From assembly GCF_051401765.1 (NCBI RefSeq), contig NW_027480534.1:1054001-1118000 (forward strand): a DNA stretch of 64,000 nt, in the 5' to 3' direction. The DNA comes from Calliopsis andreniformis. Lineage: Eukaryota > Arthropoda > Insecta > Hymenoptera > Andrenidae. The translations under genes were made by a program, and so were the position numbers. The notes under the pieces are model-generated. The model was not told the origin of the DNA. It made no database searches and saw only the letters and a list, made by a program, of their open reading frames with translations. Shown here one piece after another: positions 13,246 to 26,200 of this stretch; the first letter of the stretch is position 1; every line of letters begins with the position of its first letter.

Positions 13246-15130
13246 TATTGAGGATTGATGATTGAGGATTGAGGATTGAGGATTAAGGATTGAGGATTGA
13301 GGATTGAGGATTGAGGATTGAGGATTGAGGATTGAGGATTGAAGATTGAGGATTGGGTATTGAGGATTGAACATTGAGGATTGAGGATTGAGGATTGAGT
13401 ATTGAGGATTGAGGATTCAAGATTGAATATTGATGATTGAATGTTAAGGATTGAGGATTGAGTGTTGTGGATTGAGGACGAGGGCTGAGGTTTGAGTATT
13501 AATGTTTGCGGTCTGAGGGTTGAGGATTGAGGATTGAGGATTGAGGATTGAGGATTGATGATTGAGGATTGAGGATCGAGGATTGAAGATTGAGGATTGG
13601 GTATTGAGGAATGAACATTGAGGATTGAGGATTGAGGATTGAGGATTGAGGATTGAATATTGAATATTGATGCTTGAAGATTGAGGATTGAGTATTGAGG
13701 GTTGTGGACTGAGGACGAGGACTGAGGTTTGAGTATTAATATTTGCGGTCTGAGGGTTGAGGATTGAGGATTGAGAATTGAGGATTGAGGATTGAGGATT
13801 GAAGATTGTGGATTGGGTATTGAGAATTGAAGAATGAGGATTGAGGATTGAGGATTGAGGATTGAGTATTGTGGATTGAAGATTGAGGATTGAGAATTGA
13901 GGATTGAAGATTGAGGATTGAACATTGAGGATTGAGGATTGAGGATTGAGTATTGCGGATTGAGGATTCAAGATTGAATATTGATGATTGAAGGTTAAGG
14001 ATTGAGGATTGAGGGTTGTGGATTGAGGACGAGGGCTGAGGTTTGAGTATTAATGTTTGCGGTCTGAGGGTTGAGGATTGAGGATTGAGGATTGAGGATT
14101 GAGGATTGATGATTGAGGATTGAGAATCGAGGATTGAAGATTGAGGATTGGGTATTGAGGAATGAACATTGAGGATTGAGGATTGAGGATTGAGGATTGA
14201 GGATTGAGGATTGAATATTGAATATTGATGCTTGAAGATTGAGGATTGAGTATTGAGGGTTGTGGACTGAGGACGAGGACTGAGGTTTGAGTATTAATGT
14301 TTGCGGTCTGAGGGTTGAGGATTGAGGATTGAGAATTGAGGATTGAGGATTGAGGATTGAAGATTGTGGATTGGGTATTGAGAATTGAAGAATGAGGATT
14401 GAGGATTGAGGATTGAGGATTGAGTATTGTGGATTGAAGATTGAGGATTGAGAATTGAGGATTGAAGATTGAGGATTGAGCATTGAGGATTTTGGATTGA
14501 GCATTGAGGACAGAAGATTGAGGACTGGGGATTGAGGGTTGAAGATTGAGGATTAAGGATTGAGGATTGGGGATTGAGGATCTAAGATTGGAGATTGGTT
14601 ATTGAGGATTGAAGGTTGAGGATTGAGGATTGAGGACTGAGAATTTAGAATTGAGGATGAGGACTGAGGGTTTAGGATTGAGGTTTGAGGAACGAGGATT
14701 GAGGATTGAGGATTGAGGACTGCGGATTCACGATTGAGTATTGAATATTGACGATTGAGGATTGAGGATTGAGGATTGAAGATTGAGGATTGGGGACTGA
14801 GCGTTGAGGGTTGAGTGATGAGAATTGATGTTTGTGGATAGAGATTTGAGGATTGCAGATTGAGTATTGAGTATTGAAAACTGTGAACTGTGGATATTCT
14901 GTTGGTGACTGAGGATCGACAACTGATTGTTGAGGACTCGGTGCTGAAGATTGAGGATTCAGGGTTGAGGATTCTGGATTGAAGTTTGAGGACTGAGGAT
15001 TGAGGATTGAGGATTGAGGATTGAGGATTGAGGATGGAAGATTGAGGATTGAGGATTGAGGATTGAGGATTGAGGATTGAGGATTGAAGATTGAGGATTG
15101 GGTATTGAGGATTGAAGAATGAGGATTGAG
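13246..15130. repeat. Long duplicated segment S2, left copy, last part
   Basis: This stretch continues S2 at a constant offset of 19,669 bp to 32.9-34.8 kb. The change from 21,486 to 19,669 equals the extra 1,817-bp unit. It holds four copies of the CpG-bearing landmark built around ttgcggtctg (near 13,508, 13,745, 14,058 and 14,302). The match ends near 15,130. Confidence 0.87.
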
Positions 15131-15473
15131 GATTGAAGATTGAGGATTGGGTATTGAGGATTGAACATTGAGGATTGAGGATTGAGGATTGAGGATTGAG
15201 GATTGAGGATTGAGGATTGAATATTGAATATTCATGCTTGAAGATTGAGGATCGAGTATTGAGGGTTGTGGACTGAGGACGAGGACTGAGGTTTGAGTAT
15301 TAATGTTTGCGGTCTGAGGGTTGAGGGTTGAGGATTGAGAATTGAGGATTGAGGATTGAGGATTGAAGATTGTGGATTGGGTATTGAGAATTGAAGAATG
15401 AGGATTGAGGATTGAGGATTGAGGATTGAGTATTGAGGATTGAAGATTGAGGATTGAGAGTTGAGGATTGAAG
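15131..15473. repeat. Heptamer array linking two duplication blocks
   Basis: This is ordinary variant heptamers with a gaatattgaatattcatgc marker near 15,220 and a ttgcggtctg marker near 15,308. It resembles the starts of blocks at about 19.7, 21.85, 53.88 and 62.95 kb. Nothing else is visible. Confidence 0.7.
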
Positions 15474-17080
15474 ATTGAGGATTGAGGATTGAGGATTGAG
15501 GATTGATGATTGAGGATTGAGGATGAGGGCTGAGGGTTGAGGAATGAGGTTTGAGGTCCGATGATTGAGGATTGAGGATTGAGAATTGAGGATTGAGGAT
15601 TGTGGATTGAGGATTCAGGATTGTGTATTGAGGATTGATGATTGAGGATTGAGGATTGAGGATTAAGGATTGAGGATTGAGGATTGAGGATTGAGGATTG
15701 AGGATTGAGGATTGAGGATTGAGGATTGAAGATTGAGGATTGGGTATTGAGGATTGAACATTGAGGATTGAGGATTGAGGATTGAGTATTGAGGATTGAG
15801 GATTGAAGAATGAATATTGATGATTGAAGATTAGGGATTGAGGATTGAGGGTTGTGGATTGAGGACGAGGGCTGAGGTTTGAGTATTAATGTTTGCGGTC
15901 TGAGGGTTGAGGATTGAGGATTGAGAATTGAGGATTGAGGACTGAGGATTGAAGATTGTGGATTGGGTATTGAGGATTGAAGAATGAGGATTGAGGATTG
16001 AGGATTGAGGATAGAGGATTGAGTATTGAAGATTGACGATTGAGGATTGAGGATTGAGGATTGAAGACTGAGGATTGGGGACCGAGCGTTGTGGGTTGAG
16101 TGATGAGAATTGATGTTTGTGGATAGAGATTTGAGGATTGCAGGTTGAGTATTGAGTATTGAAAACTGTGAATTGAGGATATTCTGTTGAGGACTGAGGA
16201 TTGACAACTGACTGTTGAGGACTCTGGGCTGAAGATTGAGGTTTCAGGATTGAGGATTCAGGATTGAGGTTTGAGGACTGAGGATTGAGGATTGAGGATT
16301 GAGGATTGAGAATGGAAGATTGAGGATTGGGTATTGAGGATTGAACATTGAGGATTGAGGATTGAGTATTGAGGATTGAGGATTGAAGATTGAGGATTGA
16401 GTATTGAGGGCTGTGGATTGAGGACGAGGACTGAGGGTTGAGTATTGATGTTTGAGGTCTGATGATTGAGGATTGAGGATTGAGGATCGGGGATTGAAGA
16501 TTGAGTATTGAGAATTGAAGATTGAGTATTCAGGATTGAAGATTGAGGATTGAAGATTGAGGATTGAGGATTGAGGATGAGGGCTGACGGCTGAGGCTTG
16601 AGGTTTAAGGACTGAGGACTGAGGGTTAAGGGTTGAGATTTGAGGATTGAGGATTGAGGATTGAAGATTGAGGATTGTGTATTGAGGATTGAAAAATGAG
16701 GATTGAGGATTGGGGATTGAGGATTGAGGATTGAAGATTGAGTATTGAGGATTGAAGACTGAAGATTGAGGATTGAGGACTGATGATTGAGGATTGAGGA
16801 TTGAGGATTGAAGATTGAGAATTGAGGATTGAAGATTGAAGATTGACGATTGAGGATTGGGGATTGAGGATTGAAGATTGAGGATTGGGGACTGAGCGTT
16901 GAGGGTTGAGTGATGAGAATTGATGTTTGTGGATAGAGATTTGAGGATTGCAGATTGAGTATTGAGTATTGAAAACTGTGAATTGAGGATATTCTGTTGG
17001 TGACTGAGGATTGACAACTGACTGTTGAGGACTCAGGGCTGAAGATTGAGGATTCAGGATTGAGAATTAAGGATTGAGGA
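15474..17080. repeat. 1,683-bp tandem pair, first unit
   Basis: The variant order recurs downstream at an offset of 1,690 bp near the left edge and 1,683 bp through most of the unit. The difference is one heptamer. A ctctgggctgaag marker near 16,222 recurs near 17,905. Confidence 0.8.
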
Positions 17081-17163
17081 TTGAGGGTTGAGGATTGAGG
17101 ATTGATGATTGAGGATTGAGGATTGAGGATTGAAGATTGAGGATTGGGTATTGAGGATTGAAC

Positions 17164-18765
17164 ATTGAGGATTGAGGATTGAGGATTGAGGATTGATGAT
17201 TGAGGATTGAGGATGAGGGCTGAGGGTTGAGGATTGAGGTTTGAGGTCTGATGATTGAGGATTGAGGATTGAGAATTGAGGATTGAGGATTGTGGATTGA
17301 GGATTGAAGATTGTGTATTGAGGATTGATGATTGAGGATTGAGGATCGAGGATTAAGGATTGAGGATTGAGGATTGAGGATTGAGGATTGAGGATTGAGG
17401 GTTGAGGATTGAAGGTTGAGGATTGGGTACTGAGGATTGAACATTGAGGATTGAGGATTGAGGATTGAGTATTGAGGATTGAGTATTGAAGATTGAATAT
17501 TGATGATTGAAGATTAAGGATTGAGGATTGAGGGTTGTGGATTGAGGACGAGGGCTGTGGTTTGAGTATTAATGTTTGCGGTCTGAGGGTTGAGGATTGA
17601 GGATTGAGAATTGAGGATTGAGGACTGAGGATTGAAGATTGTGGATTGGGTATTGAGGATTGAAGAATGAGGATTGAGGATTGAGGACTGAGGATTGAGG
17701 ATTGAGTATTGAAGATTGACGATTGAGGATTGAGGATTGAGGATTGAAGACTGAGGATTGGGGACCGAGCGTTGATGGTTGAGTGATGAGAATTGATGTT
17801 TGTGGATAGAGATTTGAGGATTGCAGGTTGAGTATTGAGTATTGAAAACTGTGAATTGAGGATATTCTGTTGAGGACTGAGGATTGACAACTGACTGTTG
17901 AGGACTCTGGGCTGAAGATTGAGGTTTCAGGATTGAGGATTCAGGATTGAGGTTTGAGGACTGAGGATTGAGGATTGAGGATTGAGGATTGAGAATGGAA
18001 GATTGAGGATTGGGTATTGAGGATTGAACATTGAGGTTTGAGGATTGAGTATTGAGGATTGAGGATTGAAGATTGAGGATTGAGTATTGAGGGCTGTGGA
18101 TTGAGGACGAGGACTGAGGGTTGAGTATTGATGCTTGAGGTCTGATGATTGAGGATTGAGGATTGAGGATCGGGGATTGAAGATTGAGTATTGAGGATTG
18201 AAGATTGAGTATTCAGGATTGAAGATTGAGGATTGAAGATTGAGGATTGAGGATTGAGGATGAGGGCTGATGGCTGAGGATTGAGGTTTAAGGACTGAGG
18301 ACTGAGGGTTGAGGGTTGAGAATTGAGGATTGAGGATTGAGGATTGAAGATTGAGGATTATGTATTGAGGATTGAAGAATGAGGATTGAGGATTGAGGAT
18401 TGAGGATTGAGGATTGAAGATTGAGTATTGAGGATTGAAGACTGATGATTGAGGATTGAGGACTGATGATTGAGGATTGAGGATTGAGGATTGAAGATTG
18501 AGTATTGAGAATTGAAGATTGAAGATTGACGATTGAGGATTGGGGATTGAGGATTGAAGATTGAGGATTGGGGACTGAGCGTTGAGGGTTGAGTGATGAG
18601 AATTGATGTTTGTGGATAGAGATTTGAGGATTGCAGATTGAGTATTGAGTACTGAAAACTGTGAATTGAGGATATTCTGTTGGTGACTGAGGATTGACAA
18701 CTGACTGTTGAGGACTCAGGGCTGAAGATTGAGGATTCAGGATTGAGGATTAAGGATTGAGGATT
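17164..18765. repeat. 1,683-bp tandem pair, second unit
   Basis: This partner of 15,474-17,080 contains four 6-bp units by eye (near 17,211, 17,546, 18,108 and 18,260), matching a length of 3 modulo 7. Its last 0.8 kb was duplicated again immediately downstream. Confidence 0.8.
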
Positions 18766-18767
18766 GA
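17951..18767. repeat. 817-bp tandem pair, first unit
   Basis: The marker ggtttgaggactg at 17,951 recurs at 18,768. The unit contains two 6-bp units (near 18,108 and 18,260), matching a length of 5 modulo 7. It sits inside the second 1,683-bp unit, so one duplication is nested in another. Confidence 0.85.
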
Positions 18768-19584
18768 GGTTTGAGGACTGAGGATTGAGGATTGAGGATT
18801 GAGGATTGAGAATGGAAGATTGAGGATTGGGTATTGAGGATTGAACATTGAGGATTGAGGATTGAGTATTGAGGATTGAGGATTGAAGATTGAGGATTGA
18901 GTATTGAGGGCTGTGGATTGAGGACGAGAACTGAGGGTTGAGTATTGATGCTTGAGGTCTGATGATTGAGGATTGAGGATTGAGGATCGGGGATTGAAGA
19001 TTGAGTATTGAGGATTGAAGATTGAGTATTCAGGATTGAAGATTGAGGATTGAAGATTGAGGATTGAGGATTGAGGATGAGGGCTGATGGCTGAGGATTG
19101 AGGTTTAAGGACTGAGGACTGAGGGTTGAGGGTTGAGAATTGAGGATTGAGGATTGAGGATTGAAGATTGAGGATTGTGTATTGAGGATTGAAGAATGAG
19201 GATTGAGGATTGAGGATTGAGGATTGAGGATTGAAGATTGAGTATTGAGGATTGAAGACTGAAGATTGAGGATTAAGGACTGATGATTGAGGATTGAGGA
19301 TTGAGGATTGAAGATTGAGTGTTGAGGATTGAAGATTGAAGATTGACGATTGAGGATTGGGGATTGAGGATTGAAGATTGAGGATTGGGGACTGAGCGTT
19401 GAGGGTTGAGTGATGAGAATTGATGTTTGTGGACAGAGATTTGAGGATTGCAGATTGAGTATTGAGTATTGAAAACTGTGAATTGAGGATATTCTGTTGG
19501 TGACTGAGGATTGACAACTGACTGTTGAGGACTCAGGGCTGAAGATTGAGGATTCAGGATTGAGGATTAAGGATTGAGGATTGA
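18768..19584. repeat. 817-bp tandem pair, second unit
   Basis: It matches 17,951-18,767 with few changes (for example gaggacgagaactg near 18,925 and gattaaggactg near 19,271). It diverges near 19,590 where this copy reads gagggttgagg. Confidence 0.85.
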
Positions 19585-20605
19585 GGGTTGAGGATTGAGG
19601 ATTGATGATTGAGGATTGAGGATTGAGGATTGAAGATTGAGGATTGGGTATTGAGGATTGAACATGGAGGATTGAGGATTGAGGATTGAGGATTGAGGAT
19701 TGAGTATTGAATATTGAATATTCATGCTTGAAGATTGAGGATTGAGTATTGAGTGTTGTGGACTGAGGACGAGGACTGAGGTTTGAGTATTAATGTTTGC
19801 GGTCTGAGGGTTGAGGGTTGAGGATTGAGAATTGAGGATTGAGGATTGAGGATTGAAGATTGTGGATTGGCTATTGAGAATTGAAGAATGAGGATTGAGG
19901 ATTGAGGATTGAGGATTGAGTATTGAGGATTGAAGATTGAGGATTGAGAATTGAGGATTGAAGATTGAGGATTGAGGATTGAGGATTGAGGATTGATGAT
20001 TGAGGATTGAGGATGAGGGCTGAGGGTTGAGGATTGAGGTTTGAGGTCTGATGATTGAGGATTGAGGATTGAGAATTGAGGATTGAGGATTGAAGATTGT
20101 GTATTGAGGATTGATGATTGAGGATTGTGGATTGAGGATTAAGGATTGAGGATTGAGGATTGAGGATTGAGGATTGAGGATTGAGGATTGAGGATTGAAG
20201 ATTGAGGATTGGGTATTGAGGATGGAACATTGAGGATTGAGGATTGAGGATTGAGTATTGAGGATTGAGGATTGAAGATTGAATATTGATGATTGAAGAT
20301 TAAGGATTGAGGATTGAGTGTTGTGGATTGAGGACGAGGGCTGAGGTTTGAGTGTTAATGTTTGCGGTCTGAGGGTTGAGGATTGAGGATTGAGAATTGA
20401 GGATTGAGGACTGAGGATTGAAGATTGTGGATTGGGTATTGAGGATTGAAGAATGAGTATTGAGGATTGAGGACTGAGGATTGAGGATTGAGTATTGAAG
20501 ATTGACGATTGAGGATTGAGGATTGAGGATTGAAGACTGAGGATTGGGGACCGAGCGTTGAGCGTTGAGTGATGAGGATTGATGTTTGTGGATAGAGATT
20601 TGAGG
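19585..20605. repeat. Heptamer block resembling 21.8-22.8 and 53.7-54.8 kb
   Basis: It carries the same landmark series as those blocks: gaatattcatgc near 19,717, two ttgcggtctg sites near 19,798 and 20,362, and gtttgtggatagag near 20,583. No unique sequence is present. Confidence 0.7.
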
Positions 20606-21212
20606 ATTGCAGATTGAGTATTGAGTATTGAAAACTGTGAATTGAGGATATTCTGTTGGTGACTGAGGATTGACAACTGACTGTTGAGGACTCAGGGCTG
20701 AAGATTGAGGATTCAGGATTGAGGATTAAGGATTGAGGATTGAGGGTTGAGGGTTGAGGATTGATGATTGAGGATTGAGGATTGAGGATTGAAGATTGAG
20801 GATTGGGTATTGAGGATTGAACATCGAGGATTGAGGATTGAGTATTGAGGATTGAGGATTGAAGATTGAGGATTGAGTATTGAGGGCTGTGGATTGAGGA
20901 CGAGGACTGAGGGTTGAGTATTGATGTTTGAGGTCTGATGATTGAGGATTGAGGATTGAGGATCGGGGATTGAAGATTGAGTATTGAGGATTGAAGATTG
21001 AGTATTCAGGATTGAAGATTGAGGATTGAAGATTGAGGATTGAGGATTGAGGATGAGGGCTGATGGCTGAGGATTGAGGTTTAAGGACTGAGGACTGAGG
21101 GTTGAGGGTTGAGAATTGAGGATTGAGGATTGAGGATTGAAGATTGTGGATTGGCTATTGAGAATTGAAGAATGAGGATTGAGGATTGAGGATTGAGGAT
21201 TGAGTATTGAGG
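20606..21212. repeat. About 600-bp tandem pair, first unit
   Basis: tattctgttggtgactgag at about 20,650 recurs about 607 bp later, and gggctgtggattgag at 20,884 recurs exactly 600 bp later. The one-heptamer change between these offsets shows a single-unit indel. Two 6-bp units (near 20,899 and 21,053) match a length of 5 modulo 7. Confidence 0.82.
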
Positions 21213-21800
21213 ATTGCAGATTGAGTATTGAGTATTGAAAACTGTGAATTGAGGATATTCTGTTGGTGACTGAGGATTGACAACTGACTGTTGAGGACTC
21301 TGGGCTGAAGATTGAGGTTTCAGGATTGAGGATTCAGGATTGAGGTTTGAGGACTGAGGATTGAGGATTGAGGATTGAGGATTGAGAATGGAAGATTGAG
21401 GATTGGGTATTGAGGATTGAACATTGAGGATTGAGGATTGAGTATTGAGGATTGAGGATTGAAGATTGAGGATTGAGTATTGAGGGCTGTGGATTGAGGA
21501 CGAGGACTGAGGGTTGAGTATTGATGTTTGAGGTCTGATGATTGAGGATTGAGGATTGAGGATCGGGGATTGAAGATTGAGTATTGAGGATTGAAGATTG
21601 AGTATTCAGGATTGAAGATTGAGGATTGAAGATTGAGGATTGAGGATTGAGGATGAGGGCTGATGGCTGAGGATTGAGGTTTAAGGACTGAGGACTGAGG
21701 GTTGAGGGTTGAGAATTGAGGATTGAGGATTGAGGATTGAAGATTGAGGATTGGGTATTGAGGATTGAAGAATGAGGATTGGGTATTGAGGATTGAACAT
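21213..21800. repeat. About 600-bp tandem pair, second unit
   Basis: It matches 20,606-21,200 until similarity fades near 21,750. It differs early by reading ctctgggctgaag where the first unit reads ctcagggctgaag, a marker shared with blocks near 16.2, 17.9, 22.85 and 54.9 kb. Part of it therefore looks converted from or derived from that family. Confidence 0.75.
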
Positions 21801-21829
21801 TGAGGATTGAGGATTGAGGATTGAGGATT

Positions 21830-23222
21830 GAGGATTGAGGATTGAGGATTGAGTATTGAATATTCATGCTTGAAGATTGAGGATTGAGTATTGAGGGTTG
21901 TGGACTGAGGACGAGGACTGAGGTTAGAGTATTAATGTTTGCGGTCTGAGGGTTTAGGATTGAGGATTGAGAATTGAGGATTGAGGATTGAGGATTGAGG
22001 ATTGAAGATTGTGGATTGGGTATTGAGAATTAAGAATGAGGATTGAGGATTGAGGATTGAGGATTGAGTATTGAGGATTGAAGATTGAGGATTGAGAATT
22101 GAGGATTGAAGATTGAGGATTGAGGATTGAGGATTGAGGATTGATGATTGAGGATTGAGGATGAGGGCTGAGGGTTGAGGATTGAGGTTTGAGGTCTGAT
22201 GATTAAGGATTGAGGATTGAGAATTGAGGATTGAGGATTGTGGATTGAGGATTCAAGATTGTGTATTGAGGATTGATGATTGAGGATTGAGGATTGAGGA
22301 TTAAGGATTGAGGATTGAGGATTGAGGATTGAGGATTGAGGATTGAGGATTGAGGATTGGAGATTGAGGATTGGGTATTGAGGATTGAACATTGAGGATT
22401 GAGGATTGAGGATTGAGTATTGAGGATTGAGGATTGAAGATTGAATATTGATGATTGAAGATTAAGGATTGAGGATTGAGGGTTGTGGATTGAGGACGAG
22501 GGCTGAGGTTTGAGTATTAATGTTTGCGGTCTGAGGGTTGAGGATTGAGGATTGAGAATTGAGGATTGAGGGCTGAGGATTGAAGATTGTGGATTGGGTA
22601 TTGAGGATTGAAGAATGAGGATTGAGGATTGAGGATTGAGGATTGAGGATTGAGTATTGAAGATTGACGATTGAGGATTGAGGATTGAGGATTGAAGACT
22701 GAGGATTGGGGACCGAGCGTTGAGGGTTGAGTGATGAGAATTGATGTTTGTGGATAGAGATTTGAGGATTGCAGGTTGAGTATTGAGTATTGAAAGCTGT
22801 GAATTGAGGATATTCTGTTGAGGACTGAGGATTGACAACTGACTGTTGAGGACTCTGGGCTGAAGATTGAGGTTTCAGGATTGAGGATTCAGGATTGAGT
22901 TTTGAGGACTGAGGATTGAGGATTGAGGATTGAGGATTGAGAATGGAAGATTGAGGATTGGGTATTGAGAATTGAACATTGAGGATTGAGGATTGAGTAT
23001 TGAGGATTGAGGATTGAAGATTGAGGATTGAGTATTGAGGGCTGTGGATTGAGGACGAGGACTGAGGGTTGAGTATTGATGTTTGAGGTCTGATGATTGA
23101 GGATTGAGGATTGAGGATCGGGGATTGAAGATTGAGTATTGAGGATTGAAGATTGAGTATCCAGGATTGAAGATTGAGGATTGAAGATTGAGGATTGAGG
23201 ATTGAGGATGAGGGCTGACGGC
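21830..23222. repeat. Long duplicated segment S7, left copy
   Basis: The variant order matches about 53.87-55.3 kb at an offset of 32,030-32,038 bp (tattcatgct at 21,861 and 53,891). Near its right end it passes into S1 without a visible boundary because both share the same family of units. Confidence 0.72.
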
Positions 23223-26200
23223 TGAGGATTGAGGTTTAAGGACTGAGGACTGAGGGTTGAGGGTTGAGAATTGAGGATTGAGGATTGAGGATTGAAGATT
23301 GAGGATTGTGTATTGAGGATTGAAGAATGAGGATTGAGGATTGAGGATTGAGGATTGAGGATTGAAGATTGAGTATTGAGGATTGAAGACTGAAGATTGA
23401 GGATTGAGGACTGATGATTGAGGATTGAGGATTGAGGATTGAAGATTGAGTATTGAGGATTGAAGATTGAAGATTGACGATTGAGGATTGGGGATTGAGG
23501 ATTGAAGATTGAGGATTGAATATTGAATATTCATGCTTGAAGATTGAGGATTGAGTATTGAGGGTTGTGGACTGAGCACGAGGACTGAGGTTTGAGTATT
23601 AATGTTTGCGGTCTGAGGGTTGAGGGTTGAGGATTGAGAATTGAGGATTGAGGATTGGGGATTCAAGATTGTGGATTGGGTATTGAGAATTGAAGAATGA
23701 GGATTGAGGATTGAGGATTGAGGATTGAGTATTGAGGATTGAAGATTGAGGATTGAGAATTGAGGATTGAAGATTGAGGATTGAGGATTGAGGATTGAGG
23801 ATTGATGATTGAGGATTGAGGATGAGGGTTGAGGGTTGAGGATTGAGGTTTGAGGTCTGATGATTGAGGATTGAGGATTGAGAATTGAGGATTGAGGATT
23901 GTGCATTGAGGATTGAAGATTGTGTATTGAGGATTGATGATTGAGGATTGAGGATTGAGGATTAAGGATTGAGGATTGAGGATTGAGGATTGAGGATTGA
24001 GGATTGAGGACTGAAGATTGAGGATTGGGTATTGAGGAATGAACATTGAGGATTGAGGATTGAGGATTGAGGATTGAGGATTGAGGATTGAATATTGAAT
24101 ATTGATGCTTGAAGATTGAGGATTGAGTATTGAGGGTTGTGGACTGAGGACGAGGACTGAGGTTTGAGTATTAATGTTTGCGGTCTGAGGGTTGAGGATT
24201 GAGGATTGAGAATTGAGGATTGAGGATTGAGGATTGAAGATTGTGGATTGGGTATTGAGAATTGAAGAATGAGGATTGAGGATTGAGGATTGAGGATTGA
24301 GTATTGAGGATTGAAGATTGAGGATTGAGAATTGAGGATTGAAGATTGAGGATTGAGCATTGAGGATTTTGGATTGAGCATTGAGGACAGAAGATTGAGG
24401 ACTGGGGATTGAGGGTTGAAGATTGAGGATTAAGGATTGAGGATTGGGGATTGAGGATCTAAGATTGGAGATTGGTTATTGAGGATTGAAGGTTGAGGAT
24501 TGAGGATTGAGGATTGAGAATTTAGAATTGAGGATGAGGACTGAGGGTTTACGATTGAGGTTTGAGGAACGAGGATTGAGGATTGAGGATTGAGGATTGA
24601 GGACTGCGGATTGACGATTGAGTATTGAATATTGACGATTGAGGATTGAGGATTGAGGATTGAAGATTGAGGATTGGGGACTGAGCGTTGAGGGTTGAGT
24701 GATGAGAATTGATGTTTGTGGATAGAGATTTGAGGATTGCAGATTGAGTATTGAGTATTGAAAACTCTGAACTGAGGATATTCTGTTGGTGACTGAGGAT
24801 CGACAACTGATTGTTGAGGACTCAGGGCTGAAGATTGAGGATTCAGGATTGAGGATTCTGGATTGAAGTTTGAGGACTGTGGATTGAGGATTGAGGATTG
24901 AGGATTGAGGATTGAGGATGGAAGATTGAGGATTGAGGATTGAGGATTGAGGGTTGAGGATTGAGGATTGAATATTGAGGATTGGGTATTGAGGATTGAA
25001 GAATGAGGATTGAGGATTGAGGATTGAGGATTGAGGGTTCAAGATTGAGTATTGAGGATTGAAGATTGAGGATTGAGGGTTGAGGATCGAGGATTGAGGG
25101 TTGAGGATTGAGGATTGAAGATTGAGTATTGAGGATTGACGATTGAAGATTGAGTATTGAGGATTGAAGGTTGAACATTGACGATTGATGACTGAGGATT
25201 GAGGATTGAGGATTGAGTATTGAAGACTGAGGATTGATGGTTGAGGATTGAGGGTTGAGGATTGAGGATTGAGGATTGAGGGTTGAGGATTGAGGATTGA
25301 GGACTGAGGGCTGAGGATTGAGGATTGAGGATTGAGGATTGAAGATTGAGGATTGAGTATTGAGGGCTGTGGATTGAGGACGAGGACTGAGGGTTGAGTA
25401 TTGATGTTTGAGGTCTGATGATTGAGGATTGAGGATTGAGGATCGGGGATTGAAGATTGAGTATTGAGGATTGAAGATTGAGTATTCAGGATTGAAGATT
25501 GAGGATTGAAGATTGAGGATTGAGGATTGAGGATGAGGGCTGATGGCTAAGGATTGAGGTTTAAGGACTGAGGACTGAGGGTTGAGGGTTGAGAATTGAG
25601 GATTGAGGATTGAGGATTGAAGATTGAGGATTGGGTATTGAGGATTGAAGAATGAGGATTGAGGATTGTGGATTGAAAGTTGAATATTGATGATTGAAGA
25701 TTGAGGATTGAGTATTGAGTGCTGTGGGTTGAGGACGAGGACTGAGGGTTGAGTATTGATGTTAGAGGTCTGATAATTGAGGATTGAGGGTTGAGAATTG
25801 AGGATAGAGGACTGAGGATTGAGGATTGAAGATTGAGTATTGAGGATTGATGATTGAGGATTCAGGATTGAAGATTGAAGATTGACGATTGAGGATTGGG
25901 GATTGAGGATTGAAGATTGAGGATTGAATATTGAATATTCATGCTTGAAGATTGAGGATTGAGTATTGAGGGTTGTGGACTGAGGACGAGGACTGAGGTT
26001 TGAGTATTAATGTTTGCGGTCTGAGGGTTGAGGGTTGAGGATTGAGAATTGAGGATTGAGGATTGGGGATTCAAGATTGTGGATTGGGTATTGAGAATTG
26101 AAGAATGAGGATTGAGGATTGAGGATTGAGGATTGAGTATCGAGGATTGAAGATTGAGGATTGAGAATTGAGGATTGAAGATTGAGGATTGAGGATTGAG

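Noticed and set aside
12897..13925. 342-residue minus-strand ORF that also occurs at 32,566-33,594 and 44,174-45,202
   Set aside because: It is part of the duplicated segments, overlaps two other open frames along most of its length, and has the same low-complexity composition.
14672..16207. Minus-strand ORF of 511 residues made of SSILNPQ-like heptapeptides
   Set aside because: It is open only because the heptamer has no stop on this strand. Overlapping frames give the same peptide, there is no non-repeat domain or signal peptide, and start and stop fall at random variant units.
22875..23906. 343-residue minus-strand ORF
   Set aside because: It has only heptapeptide repeats, as in the other frames, and no feature marking it as a gene.
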